Shown piece after piece: positions 8,538 to 17,333 of a stretch of 64,000 bases of DNA. Both the position numbers and the translations under genes were made by a program. Under the pieces are notes generated by a model. It saw only the letters and a list, made by a program, of their open reading frames with translations. It made no database searches and was not told where the DNA came from. The DNA is taken from positions 186,001 through 250,000 of the forward strand of contig NZ_AYMP01000014.1 in the NCBI RefSeq assembly GCF_000633515.1. Direction: 5' to 3'. Origin of the DNA: Morganella morganii H1r. Lineage in GTDB: Bacteria > Pseudomonadota > Gammaproteobacteria > Enterobacterales > Enterobacteriaceae. Numbering within the stretch: position 1 is the first letter of the stretch; each line of letters opens with the position of its first letter.

Positions 8538-8804
8538 GTGTCTTTTCAGGACAAAAATTATATTTTAGGTTTTCCGAAGCTGCCTCAGCGCGCGTTAATC
8601 TTCCTGGTACCTTTTTTCTTATCACTGGTGATGAGTGGTATTGTTTCGTTTATCAGTACCGTCAAAGCACTGGGATTCTCCTGGCTGCTGGTTTCCCCGT
8701 GGCTGACATCATGGGGAATATCCTGGGCTATTGCGTTCCCGACTGTCTTATTTGTTCTGCCGTTCGCCCGTAAATTATCGTTATTGCTGGTCAGAAGTTC
8801 ATAA
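8538..8804 (+). CDS. DUF2798 family small membrane protein
   Basis: Membrane protein of 88 residues with two hydrophobic helices (about 20-40 and 55-78). The pattern FFLSLVMSGIVSF..WLTSWGISWAIAFPTV is typical of DUF2798, a family of unknown function. I chose GTG 8538 because ACGGAG at 8526-8531 lies 6 nt upstream; TTG 8508 lacks a ribosome site. Its last codons overlap the end of the convergent ArsR-type gene by 6 bp. Confidence 0.7.
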   Translation: MSFQDKNYILGFPKLPQRALIFLVPFFLSLVMSGIVSFISTVKALGFSWLLVSPWLTSWGISWAIAFPTVLFVLPFARKLSLLLVRSS

Positions 8805-9500
8805 TGACGGGATCTGAATCCCTAACCATTGCCGGAATTGTTTTTTCCCTTTTCCGGTAATTGTCACTTCACGGTAGCCCGGCGTGCGGGTCAGCCAGCC
8901 CTGTTGCTCACAGTGAGTGAAAAGGGCGGCACCCAGATAGCCGCCGAGGTGAAACCGGCGTTCACTCCAGTCCAGACAGGCGCAGCAGAAAACCCGTTTT
9001 ACCGTGCGGGCGTCAGGCAGCCCGAGCGCAGTCAGCGCAGATTCGCCTGATACCGTCAGCGCCGTACCATCAGCGGTTATCCAGCCTTTTTCCTGCATCG
9101 CATCATACACCGCGACTGCTGTTTCCCCGGCCAGATGGTCATAACAGGTTCTGGCCTGCCGCAGATGCGGCGGGGCGGAGGATTTGCGGATGGCAGCCGT
9201 CACCGGGATACCGGCAAGATTCATCATTTTTTCGATGATTTCGGCCACGTTTAATCCGGCCAGCTGATAATAGCGATGACGCCCCTGCGGAATACAGATA
9301 ATCAGCTTTCCGGCGACCAGTTTTGCCAGGTGCGCACTGGTGGTGGAGGCACTGATATCTGCGGCAATGCTCAATTCGGTTGCCGTCCAGGCTCTGCCGT
9401 CCATCAGAGCGCAGATCATGCGGATACGGGACGGATCAGCCAGTGCGGCAGCCACACCGGCAAGCGCGGTTTCTAACTCAGACGTGTGTTCTTCTGACAT
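8799..9500 (-). CDS. ArsR-type winged-helix regulator with C-terminal extension
   Basis: Regulator of 233 residues, about twice the length of a minimal ArsR protein. The N-terminal winged helix (about 12-85) shows LADPSRIRMICALMDGRAWT and the recognition helix region SASTTSAHLAKL. The C-terminal half repeats a wHTH-like segment and contains a CCACLDW cluster that could bind metal or sense redox. It lies 14 bp after an antibiotic-biosynthesis-monooxygenase (ABM) gene and is probably co-transcribed with it. This long type is common next to ABM genes; the signal is unknown. Confidence 0.8.
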   Translation of the reverse strand: MSEEHTSELETALAGVAAALADPSRIRMICALMDGRAWTATELSIAADISASTTSAHLAKLVAGKLIICIPQGRHRYYQLAGLNVAEIIEKMMNLAGIPVTAAIRKSSAPPHLRQARTCYDHLAGETAVAVYDAMQEKGWITADGTALTVSGESALTALGLPDARTVKRVFCCACLDWSERRFHLGGYLGAALFTHCEQQGWLTRTPGYREVTITGKGKKQFRQWLGIQIPSL

Positions 9501-9514
9501 ATCAGCTCCGCCGA

Positions 9515-9823
9515 TTATTCCTGCCCGAAGTCATATTCACGGGTGATTTCAGCAATACGGATGCGGTAAAAAGAAAAAATATCCGCTTTACCTTCTTCCT
9601 GAGCCTGCCGGTGCTGCAGGTTTTGTTTCCATTTCAGCAGAGAGGCTTCGTCTTCCCATAATGAGAGCGATAATAATTTGCCCGGTGTGCTCAGGCTGGC
9701 AAAACGTTCAATGGAGATAAAGCCCTCTGCCTCACTGAGCAGCGGGCGCAGCCCGGCGGCGATATCCAGATAACGGGATTGCTTGTCTTCCGGCATAGTC
9801 ACTTCAAAAATTACAGCAAACAT
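9515..9823 (-). CDS. ABM-domain putative monooxygenase
   Basis: Small cytoplasmic protein of 102 residues with the dimeric alpha/beta-barrel (ABM) pattern: MFAVIFEVTMPEDK, then a GFISIERFASL strand and LSLSLWEDEASLLKWK. Proteins of this family oxidise quinols or bind small aromatics; many have no known substrate. It is first in a two-gene unit with the ArsR-type regulator 14 bp downstream, which suggests the regulator controls it. Confidence 0.8.
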   Translation of the reverse strand: MFAVIFEVTMPEDKQSRYLDIAAGLRPLLSEAEGFISIERFASLSTPGKLLSLSLWEDEASLLKWKQNLQHRQAQEEGKADIFSFYRIRIAEITREYDFGQE

Positions 9824-9902
9824 GGGTTTCTCCTTATGCAGTCCGGCTAATCATAACGGAAGCACAGAGAAAACACTTCGCTGAGTAACGAAATAAGAAA
9901 AA

Positions 9903-10328
9903 TTATGTCCGGTAGCGGACCGCGATTGCCAGCAGGATTAAGATCACGCCGGTTATCTGCATCACCAGATGTGACGGCATACCGTGTTGTATGATATCGA
10001 TAATAAAGCCGGATAATACCTGGCCGCAGATAGCCAGAATAGTGGTCAGCGTGGCACCGAGCAACGGCAGGATATAACTGTTTATCACCACGAAACAGGC
10101 ACCGATAATACCACCGGTGAATGCGATCAGCGGAATGTTACTCAGCGTGACGGGGAATTGCGGCAGGTAAAACAGAACAACCACACTCAGGAAGATAAAC
10201 CCGGCGATATGATTAACCAGCGAGGCATAAAACGCATTGCTGCTCTGAGATAATCTGCCGTTGATGCTGCGGCTGAAAATAATGCAAATGCCATTTGTCA
10301 GCGCAATACTAATATAAAACAGTAACAT
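9903..10328 (-). CDS. Half-size DMT transporter, DUF606 (YdcZ-like), second of a pair
   Basis: Integral membrane protein of 141 residues with about five helices, of the DUF606/YdcZ branch of the drug/metabolite transporter superfamily. It starts 2 bp after the end of a second half-size DUF606 gene, so the two are translationally coupled and probably form a heterodimer of oppositely oriented subunits, as in paired SMR transporters. The divergent LysR gene upstream is the likely regulator. Substrate unknown. Confidence 0.8.
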   Translation of the reverse strand: MLLFYISIALTNGICIIFSRSINGRLSQSSNAFYASLVNHIAGFIFLSVVVLFYLPQFPVTLSNIPLIAFTGGIIGACFVVINSYILPLLGATLTTILAICGQVLSGFIIDIIQHGMPSHLVMQITGVILILLAIAVRYRT

Positions 10329-10330
10329 TA

Positions 10331-10789
10331 TTATTTCCCTGCAATGATCAGAATACAGCCGCTGAATAACAGCAGCAGTGTCAGCCCGTCGCGGCCTGTT
10401 GCTTTGCGCCGGGCCAGTCCCATCAGACCAAAATGGTCGATAATCAGACCGGTCACTATCTGCCCCGCAAGCATCAGCACAATCGAGCCGGAGAGTGACA
10501 GCGGGCTGTTAACGGTGATCGCCGCCAGCAGTACGGTAAACGCGCCGGGTATCCCGCCGAGATAGCACCACCGAGGTATTTTTGTGCCGGTGCGGCGTGA
10601 CGGCAGATGTTTTTTCACTGTCAGCCAGATAATCAGGGCAACCACAGCACCGATACCGTGTGTCAGCCAGGAGGCGTGCAGCGGGGAAGTAAAGGTAGAT
10701 AAATAGCTGTTGCTCATAATCATCAGGGTGAGTAATACCCCGGAAAGTAAGGCAATCAGCGGTAACAGGATCTCTTTTTTCATCGTCAT
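10331..10789 (-). CDS. Half-size DMT transporter, DUF606, first of a pair
   Basis: Integral membrane protein of 152 residues with five predicted helices and the DUF606 pattern (SPLHASWLTHGIGAVVALI..GGIPGAFTVLLAAI). It is the promoter-proximal partner of the adjacent 141-residue homologue. The start may be at 10789 or at 10783 (MKKEILL); no clear ribosome site separates them. A LysR gene is divergent, 108 bp away. Confidence 0.8.
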   Translation of the reverse strand: MTMKKEILLPLIALLSGVLLTLMIMSNSYLSTFTSPLHASWLTHGIGAVVALIIWLTVKKHLPSRRTGTKIPRWCYLGGIPGAFTVLLAAITVNSPLSLSGSIVLMLAGQIVTGLIIDHFGLMGLARRKATGRDGLTLLLLFSGCILIIAGK

Positions 10790-10897
10790 TTTTCACTTTA
10801 TTGCGGACGGAGAGAGTATAGAGATTGCCGGTGCCCGGAATAAACGCTATAAACAGAAAAACAGAGTTTCCTGTCAGTTGACAATGAAGAGGGTACT

Positions 10898-11836
10898 ATG
10901 GATTTTTCGCTGTTACCGGTGTTTATTGCTATCACCGAGCAGGGGAGCCTGACAAAAGCGGCAGAGTATCTGCACATGACCAAGTCGGCGGTCAGCAAAA
11001 AACTGGCGGCGCTGGAAACACAAACCGGTATCCGGCTGGTCACCCGTACCACGCGCCATTTGCAGCTGACGGAAGCCGGACAGCTTTATTACACCTATCT
11101 GAAAAAAGCCCATCAGGCGGTGCTGGACGGGCAGGATGCACTGTCGCATTACAGCCGTGAGGTTGACGGCACACTGAAAATCAGCGCCCCGGCAGTATTC
11201 GGCAGTCTGCATCTGGCCAACATAATGCCTGAATTTTTACAGCGCTGGCCGTCATTACAGGCGGAAATGGTGTTTGATGACAAACTGACGGATTTGGTCG
11301 GGGAAGGGTTTGATCTGGCTGTGCGGATCGGTGAATTGCAGGATTCCTCTCTGATTGCCCGCGTGTTGTCCCCCTGCCGCAGCGTGTTGTGCGCATCTCC
11401 CGCCTATCTGGCACGACACGGCACACCACAGGATCTGACTGATCTGAAATCTCATAATTGCCTGTTTTACAGCTATTTTCAGGCCGGTCAGTCATGGACA
11501 TTTCTGCACCGGGGAGAGGTCGTGCGTTTTACCCCGCAGGGCACTCTGCGTGCCAACAACAGTCTGGCGCTGCATCAGGCTGTTTTGCAGGGAACGGGGA
11601 TCTGCCAGCTGCCGCAGTTTATCGCCGCACCGGATATCCGTGCCGGGCGGCTGATCCCGTTACTGCCGGAATACCCGCTGCCGCTGCATCATATTTATGC
11701 GGTTTATCCGGATCGTGACTATCTGCCGAAAAAAGTCTCCGCATTTTTACATTTTTTGCAGGATGCGCTGGGCACGGAAGGGCACTATCAGAAAGAATAT
11801 GAACAGGATTTATCCTTTTTTAAGGTGGCGGAATAA
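10898..11836 (+). CDS. LysR-family transcriptional regulator
   Basis: LysR-type regulator of 312 residues: N-terminal winged helix (about 1-60, AITEQGSLTKAAEYLHMTKS and AVSKKLAALE) and a C-terminal periplasmic-binding-like effector domain. It belongs to the large DsdC/AaeR-like group and has the family signature of an effector domain with VGEGFDLAVRIGEL. It is divergent from the paired DUF606 transporter genes, which are its probable targets. GAGGG precedes the ATG. Confidence 0.88.
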   Translation: MDFSLLPVFIAITEQGSLTKAAEYLHMTKSAVSKKLAALETQTGIRLVTRTTRHLQLTEAGQLYYTYLKKAHQAVLDGQDALSHYSREVDGTLKISAPAVFGSLHLANIMPEFLQRWPSLQAEMVFDDKLTDLVGEGFDLAVRIGELQDSSLIARVLSPCRSVLCASPAYLARHGTPQDLTDLKSHNCLFYSYFQAGQSWTFLHRGEVVRFTPQGTLRANNSLALHQAVLQGTGICQLPQFIAAPDIRAGRLIPLLPEYPLPLHHIYAVYPDRDYLPKKVSAFLHFLQDALGTEGHYQKEYEQDLSFFKVAE

Positions 11837-11910
11837 AAAACGGATACATTGGGTAAGGTAATCAGCCTGCTGTTTATATCATTTATTTTAATTTCATCGG
11901 GAGGGGTTAT

Positions 11911-12546
11911 ATGTCTCTGCAATTGTGGATCGCTAATAAAAATTACTCTTCCTGGTCGCTGAGACCCTGGTTTTTACTGAAAGCCCTGAATATCCCGTTT
12001 GATGAACAACTGGCCACCTTTGTGCCGGGCGGCAGCAGTTATGAGAAATTTATCCGTTTTTCCCCGTCCGGGCTGGTGCCGTGTCTGGTGACGGCGGAGA
12101 CCACGGTCTGGGATTCTCTGGCAATCTGCGAGTATATTGCAGAGGATCACCCGCGGACCTGGCCGGCGGAAAAAACCGCCCGGGCATGGGCGCGCTCTGC
12201 CGCAGCAGAAATGCATTCCGGATTTACCACGCTGCGCCGCGAGTGCCCGCTGAACTGCACAGAAAGCCGCCCGGCCGCAGAGATAACGCCGGAATTACAG
12301 AAAGAGTGTCAGCGTCTGGATCAGCTCTGGTGTGAGGGATTAAGCCGGTTCGGCGGCCCGTGGCTGGCCGGGGAAAATATCAGTGCGGCGGATGCTTTTT
12401 ATGTGCCGGTGGCTCTGCGCGCACGGACGTATCAGCTGCCGTTTTCAGCGGCGGCACAGGCGTGGATTGACCGGATCCTGGCGCATCCTGCAATTATTGA
12501 GTGGTGTGAGGCGGCAGCGAAAGAAGAAAAAATCGCCCACGACTGA
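11911..12546 (+). CDS. Glutathione S-transferase family protein
   Basis: Cytoplasmic protein of 211 residues with the two-domain GST layout: a thioredoxin-like N-terminal domain (WIANKNYSSWSLRPWFLL, where the NYSSWSLR serines would bind the glutathione thiol; PSGLVPCL holds the cis-Pro) and an all-helical C-terminal domain (about 85-205) with the N-capping box AADAFYVPV. This NYSSWSLR subgroup is often annotated as GST or maleylacetoacetate isomerase-like. GGGAGG precedes the start. Substrate unknown. Confidence 0.85.
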   Translation: MSLQLWIANKNYSSWSLRPWFLLKALNIPFDEQLATFVPGGSSYEKFIRFSPSGLVPCLVTAETTVWDSLAICEYIAEDHPRTWPAEKTARAWARSAAAEMHSGFTTLRRECPLNCTESRPAAEITPELQKECQRLDQLWCEGLSRFGGPWLAGENISAADAFYVPVALRARTYQLPFSAAAQAWIDRILAHPAIIEWCEAAAKEEKIAHD

Positions 12547-12581
12547 AAACAGAGAAGGCGGGGATACCCGCCCTGATTATT

Positions 12582-12872
12582 TTACTTAACGGCGCTGTCC
12601 ATCAGGATAAAACGCGGCTCTGCGCGCTGATATTTATTAATAGCGGGCACCAGACGGCGGAAGTGTTCACTGGCACAATGGGCATCCAGTGCGGCCTGAT
12701 CCGGCCAGGTTTCGATAAAAACAAAATGTCCCGGGTCTTTCTGATCGACAAACAGATCATAACTGATACACAGCGGCTCACGGCGGGTGGCGGCAACCAG
12801 TTCTTCATACATCGGCATCAGGATCTCAACGGCATCCGGCTGCATAAAATCTTCAGCAATCACTTTTAACAT
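12582..12872 (-). CDS. Putative quinol monooxygenase (YgiN-like)
   Basis: Protein of 96 residues of the ABM fold and YgiN type: MLKVIAEDF start, EELVAATRREPLCISYDLF, then HFVFIETWPDQAALDAH. YgiN of E. coli oxidises menadiol. The longer frame reaching 13124 has no ribosome site; the ATG at 12872 is preceded by AAGGGGAAC, so I use it. It is divergent from a cyclase-family gene, and the two probably share a control region. Confidence 0.82.
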   Translation of the reverse strand: MLKVIAEDFMQPDAVEILMPMYEELVAATRREPLCISYDLFVDQKDPGHFVFIETWPDQAALDAHCASEHFRRLVPAINKYQRAEPRFILMDSAVK

Positions 12873-13005
12873 TGTGTTCCCCTTGTCCGGTGCGGACAAC
12901 AACATGAAATATCTGCAAATGACTTCCCCGGCAAGCCGTGTAAATTCTGACTGATAACCAGAGCATAAATTACAACGACTACCGGTATAACATTGAGGGG
13001 GCAGA

Positions 13006-13746
13006 ATGTCATTATCATTAATCGCCGCAATTAATCTGTTAAAGTCCAAAAAATGGATTGACCTGACACACGCATTTAACGCGGATTCACCGCACTTTTT
13101 TATGTTTGATCCGGCTGAATTCAAAACACTGTTTGATTACCGTGACGGCTTTTTTGCCCAGCAGTTTACGTTCCCCGGCCAGTACGGCACCCATATCGAT
13201 GCGCCGTGTCATTTTGTGCAGGGACGGCGCTTTGTGCACGAACTGGAACTGAAAGAGCTGGTGCTGCCGCTGGTGGTAATTGATCAGTCCGTCAGGGCAC
13301 AGCAGGATGCGGACTTTGCGTTATCCGCAGACGATGTGCTGGCGTTTGAACAGGTTCACGGGCGTATTGACAGCGGCAGTTTTGTGGCACTGCGCACGGA
13401 CTGGAGCAAACGCTGGCCGTCACAGGCACTGATGGACAATAAAGACGCGGAAGGTAACAACCATATTCCGGGATGGGGAATTGATGCGCTGGAGTTTTTG
13501 TTTCGTGAACGCGGGATCAGTGCCGTGGGGCATGAAACCTTTGATACCGATTCGGCGCAGGATTTCCGCAAAAATAGTGCATTGCTGGCGGAATATTTTG
13601 TACTGGATCAGGATGCGTATCAGATAGAGCTGCTGACCAATCTCGATAAAGTTCCGGCCAAAGGTGCGGTGATTTTTAATATCGTGGCAAAGCCGGACAA
13701 TGCGGGCGGATTTCCGGTCCGGTCATTTGCGGTTCTGCCGGATTAA
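13006..13746 (+). CDS. Cyclase-family (kynurenine formamidase-like) metal hydrolase
   Basis: Protein of 246 residues of the cyclase family (PF04199). The metal-binding signature is visible as GQYGTHIDAPCHF near residues 64-76, with a second conserved block in GISAVGHETFDTDSA near 170. Members hydrolyse formamides or cyclic amides, or have isatin hydrolase activity. The start is preceded by GAGGGGGC. The neighbour in divergent orientation is a YgiN-like monooxygenase, which suggests detoxification of an aromatic compound. The substrate cannot be read from sequence. Confidence 0.82.
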   Translation: MSLSLIAAINLLKSKKWIDLTHAFNADSPHFFMFDPAEFKTLFDYRDGFFAQQFTFPGQYGTHIDAPCHFVQGRRFVHELELKELVLPLVVIDQSVRAQQDADFALSADDVLAFEQVHGRIDSGSFVALRTDWSKRWPSQALMDNKDAEGNNHIPGWGIDALEFLFRERGISAVGHETFDTDSAQDFRKNSALLAEYFVLDQDAYQIELLTNLDKVPAKGAVIFNIVAKPDNAGGFPVRSFAVLPD

Positions 13747-13755
13747 CGCAGGGTG

Positions 13756-14139
13756 TCAGCGGAGATTAAACTGAGAGAAAGTCAGCTGGTTATTAACATA
13801 AAGCAACTGATTGAGTTCGGCGGCAATCAGTGATTTGAGGTCACTGTCAGATAATGATTCCGGCAGTGACTGCCAAAGACGGGACAAAATAAATTCCTGC
13901 TGTTCGCCGTATTCATCATAGCGGGACAGGATCTGTAAGAGTGAGTCTCTGGTTATCTGTCCGGTATGTTTTGTTTTTTTCAGATCACAAATCACCGGAG
14001 CCAGTAAGCTCACACAAATATCCCGGTATTCCTGACTTTCGGCAGGGAATGTCTCCAGTGTCTGCCATAACAACCGGCGTTCATCGGTAAACACAGGTGT
14101 GGCAGCAGTCGTTTCAGTGTGACGGTACATAAATATCAA
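13756..14139 (-). CDS. Unrecognised protein downstream of an ExsA-like regulator
   Basis: I do not recognise this 127-residue protein. It is soluble and helical, acidic overall, with no signal peptide or membrane segment. It is the third gene in a minus-strand row: ExsA-like regulator, 244-residue unknown, this gene. The 134-bp gap before it leaves room for a separate promoter. Starts at 14139 or 14130 (MYRHTE) are both possible. Its size and helical character would suit a secretion chaperone or small effector, but that is speculation from the regulator's identity. Confidence 0.6.
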   Translation of the reverse strand: MIFMYRHTETTAATPVFTDERRLLWQTLETFPAESQEYRDICVSLLAPVICDLKKTKHTGQITRDSLLQILSRYDEYGEQQEFILSRLWQSLPESLSDSDLKSLIAAELNQLLYVNNQLTFSQFNLR

Positions 14140-14273
14140 TCCTCTTGCGGTTATCAGGCAAATGCCGTTCGTGTGTTATTTCCCGTCGTGGTCACTATTT
14201 TATTTTTATCGGAATGTATCATCAGATAAAAGGGATATTGCTATCCCTTTATCCGGTGTATTGACCGGTACTG

Positions 14274-15008
14274 TCAGCACCAGTGTATTTTATCTGCCGT
14301 CAGACAGATATTGCGGTTGTTCAGCCACAGATACAGCTGATCGTCATTATTGTTATTTTTCAGCTGCAAAATCAGCTGCACAACCGTGCGGAAATAGTCC
14401 GGGATGCCGTTGTCCGGTAAGGGTTTATGATGATAAATAACATCACGGAACACATTAATAAAATGACGCAGTGTGAACGGCATTTCCCGGCGGAGAGCAT
14501 AAATATCCTGCTGCGTCCGGGAAAGATCCTGTGCGGATTCTGTGAGACAGTTTTTGATATCTGACAGCTCTGTCTGTTCCGGTTGCGGATAATATGCACT
14601 GTACAGTGTATACAGGGCCGACAGCTGGCTGTTTATTATCCGGTTCCGGCGATATTTCTCTTCCAGATCCCACAGCTCACGGTGTGCGTTTTTTATCCGG
14701 TATTCATATGTTTCATTTAATAACCAGTCAACCCAGTAACGGGATCCGGATAATATAATGGTATCAGACAAACAGGTATCCCAGTTATCAGGATAAGCCT
14801 GTATTGTTTGTCTGATCATGGTCAGGTCACGATACTGAAAAGGAATATTCCATTTCTTTCTGCGGCGGAACCAATCCGTTTTTTTTAAATGGTCTGTCTG
14901 CTGACGTGTAAGATATTTAGATAATAAATCATTCTCGTTACAAACGTCTTCTGAATTATATATTTCATTATCTGACAGATAACGATGACAGGTCGTTTTA
15001 TTAAGCAT
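14274..15008 (-). CDS. Unrecognised 244-residue protein next to an ExsA-like regulator
   Basis: I do not recognise this protein. It is hydrophilic and helical, rich in Tyr, Arg and Asn, without signal peptide or membrane helix. A central stretch (about residues 105-170: HRELWDLEEKYRRNR, ALYTLYSAYYPQPEQTEL) could be coiled coil. The open frame is well formed and long, so it is probably real. It starts 99 bp after the ExsA-like regulator gene in the same direction, so the two may be co-transcribed. A role as a type III secretion substrate or accessory is only a guess from this neighbour. Confidence 0.65.
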   Translation of the reverse strand: MLNKTTCHRYLSDNEIYNSEDVCNENDLLSKYLTRQQTDHLKKTDWFRRRKKWNIPFQYRDLTMIRQTIQAYPDNWDTCLSDTIILSGSRYWVDWLLNETYEYRIKNAHRELWDLEEKYRRNRIINSQLSALYTLYSAYYPQPEQTELSDIKNCLTESAQDLSRTQQDIYALRREMPFTLRHFINVFRDVIYHHKPLPDNGIPDYFRTVVQLILQLKNNNNDDQLYLWLNNRNICLTADKIHWC

Positions 15009-15107
15009 AAATCCCTCTGGCTGAATAAAAGTGAAGCAAAGGAACGCAGCTTAACAGACCCGTTTTTTTTCGGTGTTATTTTTGTTTTCTGTTTTTATCA
15101 CTATTCG

Positions 15108-15995
15108 TCAGTTTATATGATTACTCCGGGCTTTGCTGGGTGTAAATCCGAAACGCTTACGGTAACTCTGGGTAAAATACGACTGACTTGAGAACCCGGC
15201 TTCCATGGAGACATCAACAATACTCATCTGGGTATTGAGCAGAAGCTGATGGGAGAATAATAACCGCCGTTCACTGATCCAGGCCCGTGGTGATGTGCCG
15301 TATACCGCACCAAACAGCTCTTTGAAGGTTGTCAGACCCATACCAAATTCCCGGGAAAATTCATTTAATTTCCAGTCTTTCAGATAATGTTTTTCCATAA
15401 AGGTCTGCAAACGTTCCGCCTGACGGTTACTCAGCTGGCGCAATACCGACATCAGTCGTGTGCCTTCCTCACTGAGGGCGATAATTAATAATAATTCCTC
15501 CAGCTTCAGCTTTATCAGCGGTGACGGTGCATTATTACAGTAAGCATCATAAAACCCGCTGATACTGTTTTTCAGCATGGCGGACTGCGGGAAGTAAATG
15601 AGTCCGGATGTCGGGTCCGCAACGCGGTGAAGATGGCTGAGAATATCGGAAAAGCGGTGCAGAAAATCCCGCAGAAAATGGTTACTCAGCGGAACCCATA
15701 ATAAGTTAATATCACCGGAAATATGCTGATATGCATAGCTTCCCTGGTTGGAAAAAATAACTTCATTGTCATGAAGGGTGTATGAGTTTATGCAATCCTG
15801 CCATTTCATTTTTCCGGACATCAGAAGGTAAAGACCTTTTTCCTGTTGTTCGGTAATATTGAAAATATCGGGCTCAACAATAACAGACTGTATCTCTTTA
15901 TTATTGTCAGATGTCAAAGTACATGAGTTCATGGGCATCTCAGAGTAAACAATACGGCGTAGTTTTCGGAAATTAAATAACAGGGACAGTGTCAA
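15108..15995 (-). CDS. ExsA/LcrF-type AraC-family activator (orphan type III secretion regulator)
   Basis: AraC-family activator of up to 295 residues. The C-terminal DNA-binding half is strikingly like ExsA of Pseudomonas: LMSVLRQLSNR, FMEKHYLKDWKL, REFGMGLTTFKELFG, SPRAWISERR, MEAGFSSQSYFTQSYRKRFG. The N-terminal half also follows ExsA (EKGLYLLMSG, NQGSYAY, LLWVPLS), the region where the anti-activator ExsD acts in Pseudomonas. ExsA-type proteins switch on type III secretion genes. No secretion-apparatus gene lies within this window, so it is detached from any such cluster here. Starts at 15938 or 15932 are also possible; the 15995 start has a poor ribosome site. Confidence 0.88.
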   Translation of the reverse strand: MTLSLLFNFRKLRRIVYSEMPMNSCTLTSDNNKEIQSVIVEPDIFNITEQQEKGLYLLMSGKMKWQDCINSYTLHDNEVIFSNQGSYAYQHISGDINLLWVPLSNHFLRDFLHRFSDILSHLHRVADPTSGLIYFPQSAMLKNSISGFYDAYCNNAPSPLIKLKLEELLLIIALSEEGTRLMSVLRQLSNRQAERLQTFMEKHYLKDWKLNEFSREFGMGLTTFKELFGAVYGTSPRAWISERRLLFSHQLLLNTQMSIVDVSMEAGFSSQSYFTQSYRKRFGFTPSKARSNHIN

Positions 15996-16557
15996 TCCAT
16001 CCGATATAAATAATTATATAACTAATGTCGGACTTTTCTACTTGATACGTAGTTTTTATGACATTAACGGCCTTATTTATTGGTTTGAGTGCTATTTTAT
16101 TTACATGGTGAATAACTTTAACGAACAGCAAGTAATGTCATGATGAATTATGTATTTTAAATGCTATTTTCTTGTTATTATCTTGTTTTTATTAATGATA
16201 TATATATACAATTAATTATCATTGAACCCGTTTTATTGATAAAAAAATTGAGCGGGAATGAATTAATGCTGAAGTTACCGGTACAGTGCAGAGTATTATT
16301 CTTAAAAGATGTAATAATTGTTTTAATTATGATGATTGACGTTATTGTGTTTAATATTATGTTTTTATTATGTTACGGTTGGCTGATTTGAATTTTTTGG
16401 GTGAATATCAATCGTTATATTATTTATGTTATGGATTGTTTCCGGCGGGGAACGCCGCCGGCATGACAGATGATACGCCGTTTCGTGATGACTGTCCCTT
16501 GCACCGCTCACTGTTTTTAATCATTATGTAAAAAAATATATAACGAGTGAGGTTACT
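15996..16557. other. AT-rich intergenic region
   Basis: About 560 bp between the ExsA-like gene and the ModA-like gene. The first 400 bp are very AT-rich and contain a low-complexity open frame (16161-16391) that I regard as chance. From about 16440 there is a GC-rich palindrome (CCGGCGGGGAACGCCGCCGG) and then the promoter-proximal DNA of the transporter operon. I see no recognisable regulator site. Confidence 0.45.
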
Positions 16558-17319
16558 ATGTCGTCCCGTCGTCTGATGCTCTCTGCATTACTGCTTTGTT
16601 GTTCTGTTCCGGCCGCGATGGCCGCTGAGTTACATATGTATGCCGGTGCCGGTCTGCGCCCGCCGATCGAAAAGGTGATCAGTCAGTTTGAAAAAGAGAC
16701 CGGTAATACAGTGACGGTGGAATATGGCGGTTCCGGACAGATCCTGACCCGGTTTGAACTGACAAAGCAGGGCGACCTGTTTTTCCCGGGATCGGCGGAT
16801 TATGTGGAAAAGTTGCAGAAAGAGAAACAGGTGACAGACAGTTATCCGATCGTCCGGCATATTCCGGTGATTGCGGTACGTAAAGATAAAGCAGACGGGA
16901 TCAACAGTATTGCGGATCTTGCCGCAAGCAATCTGCGTATCGGCATGGGTGACCCGAAAGCCATAGCCCTGGGCCGCAGCGGTGAGGTATTGCTGGATGC
17001 CAGCGGTTACGGTGATGCGTTGCGGGAAAAAGTCATTGTCCGGGCGGCCACGATTAAACACCTGTCGATGTATCTGCTCAACGGTGAAGTGGACGCCGCC
17101 GTTATCGGCCGCGCCGATGCCATGAAAAACCGCGATAAACTGATGATTCTGCCATCACCGGAAGGCAGCCCGGAAGAGGTAGCCACGCTGGCCGTGCTCA
17201 GCACCAGTGCATCCCCGGCAGAAGCAAAACAACTGGCGGAATATTTTGCCTCTCCGGAAGGGATCACCGCCTTTACCGATTACGGTTTTCTGCCGGTCAG
17301 ACCGGCTGACGCGCACTGA
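16558..17319 (+). CDS. ModA-like substrate-binding protein of a molybdate/tungstate-type ABC transporter
   Basis: Periplasmic binding protein of 253 residues with a signal peptide (cleavage after AMA, about residue 22). The mature start ELHMYAGAGLRPPIEKV and the block EYGGSGQILTRFE are typical of the ModA/WtpA group, which binds oxyanions. The segment IGMGDPKAIALGRSGEVLL is the second hallmark. It heads a three-gene unit with a permease and an ATPase. Molybdate, tungstate or a related oxyanion is the likely cargo; sequence does not separate these. Confidence 0.87.
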   Translation: MSSRRLMLSALLLCCSVPAAMAAELHMYAGAGLRPPIEKVISQFEKETGNTVTVEYGGSGQILTRFELTKQGDLFFPGSADYVEKLQKEKQVTDSYPIVRHIPVIAVRKDKADGINSIADLAASNLRIGMGDPKAIALGRSGEVLLDASGYGDALREKVIVRAATIKHLSMYLLNGEVDAAVIGRADAMKNRDKLMILPSPEGSPEEVATLAVLSTSASPAEAKQLAEYFASPEGITAFTDYGFLPVRPADAH

Positions 17320-17333
17320 TCCCGGTATTACTG

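Noticed and set aside
16161-16391. 76-codon hydrophobic frame
   Set aside because: Made of Ile/Leu/Val/Phe codons typical of chance frames in AT-rich DNA; no ribosome site.
16440-16557. Molybdenum-cofactor riboswitch ahead of the ModA-like gene
   Set aside because: Only one simple GC-rich palindrome is seen; the multi-helix core of the known motif is not evident.
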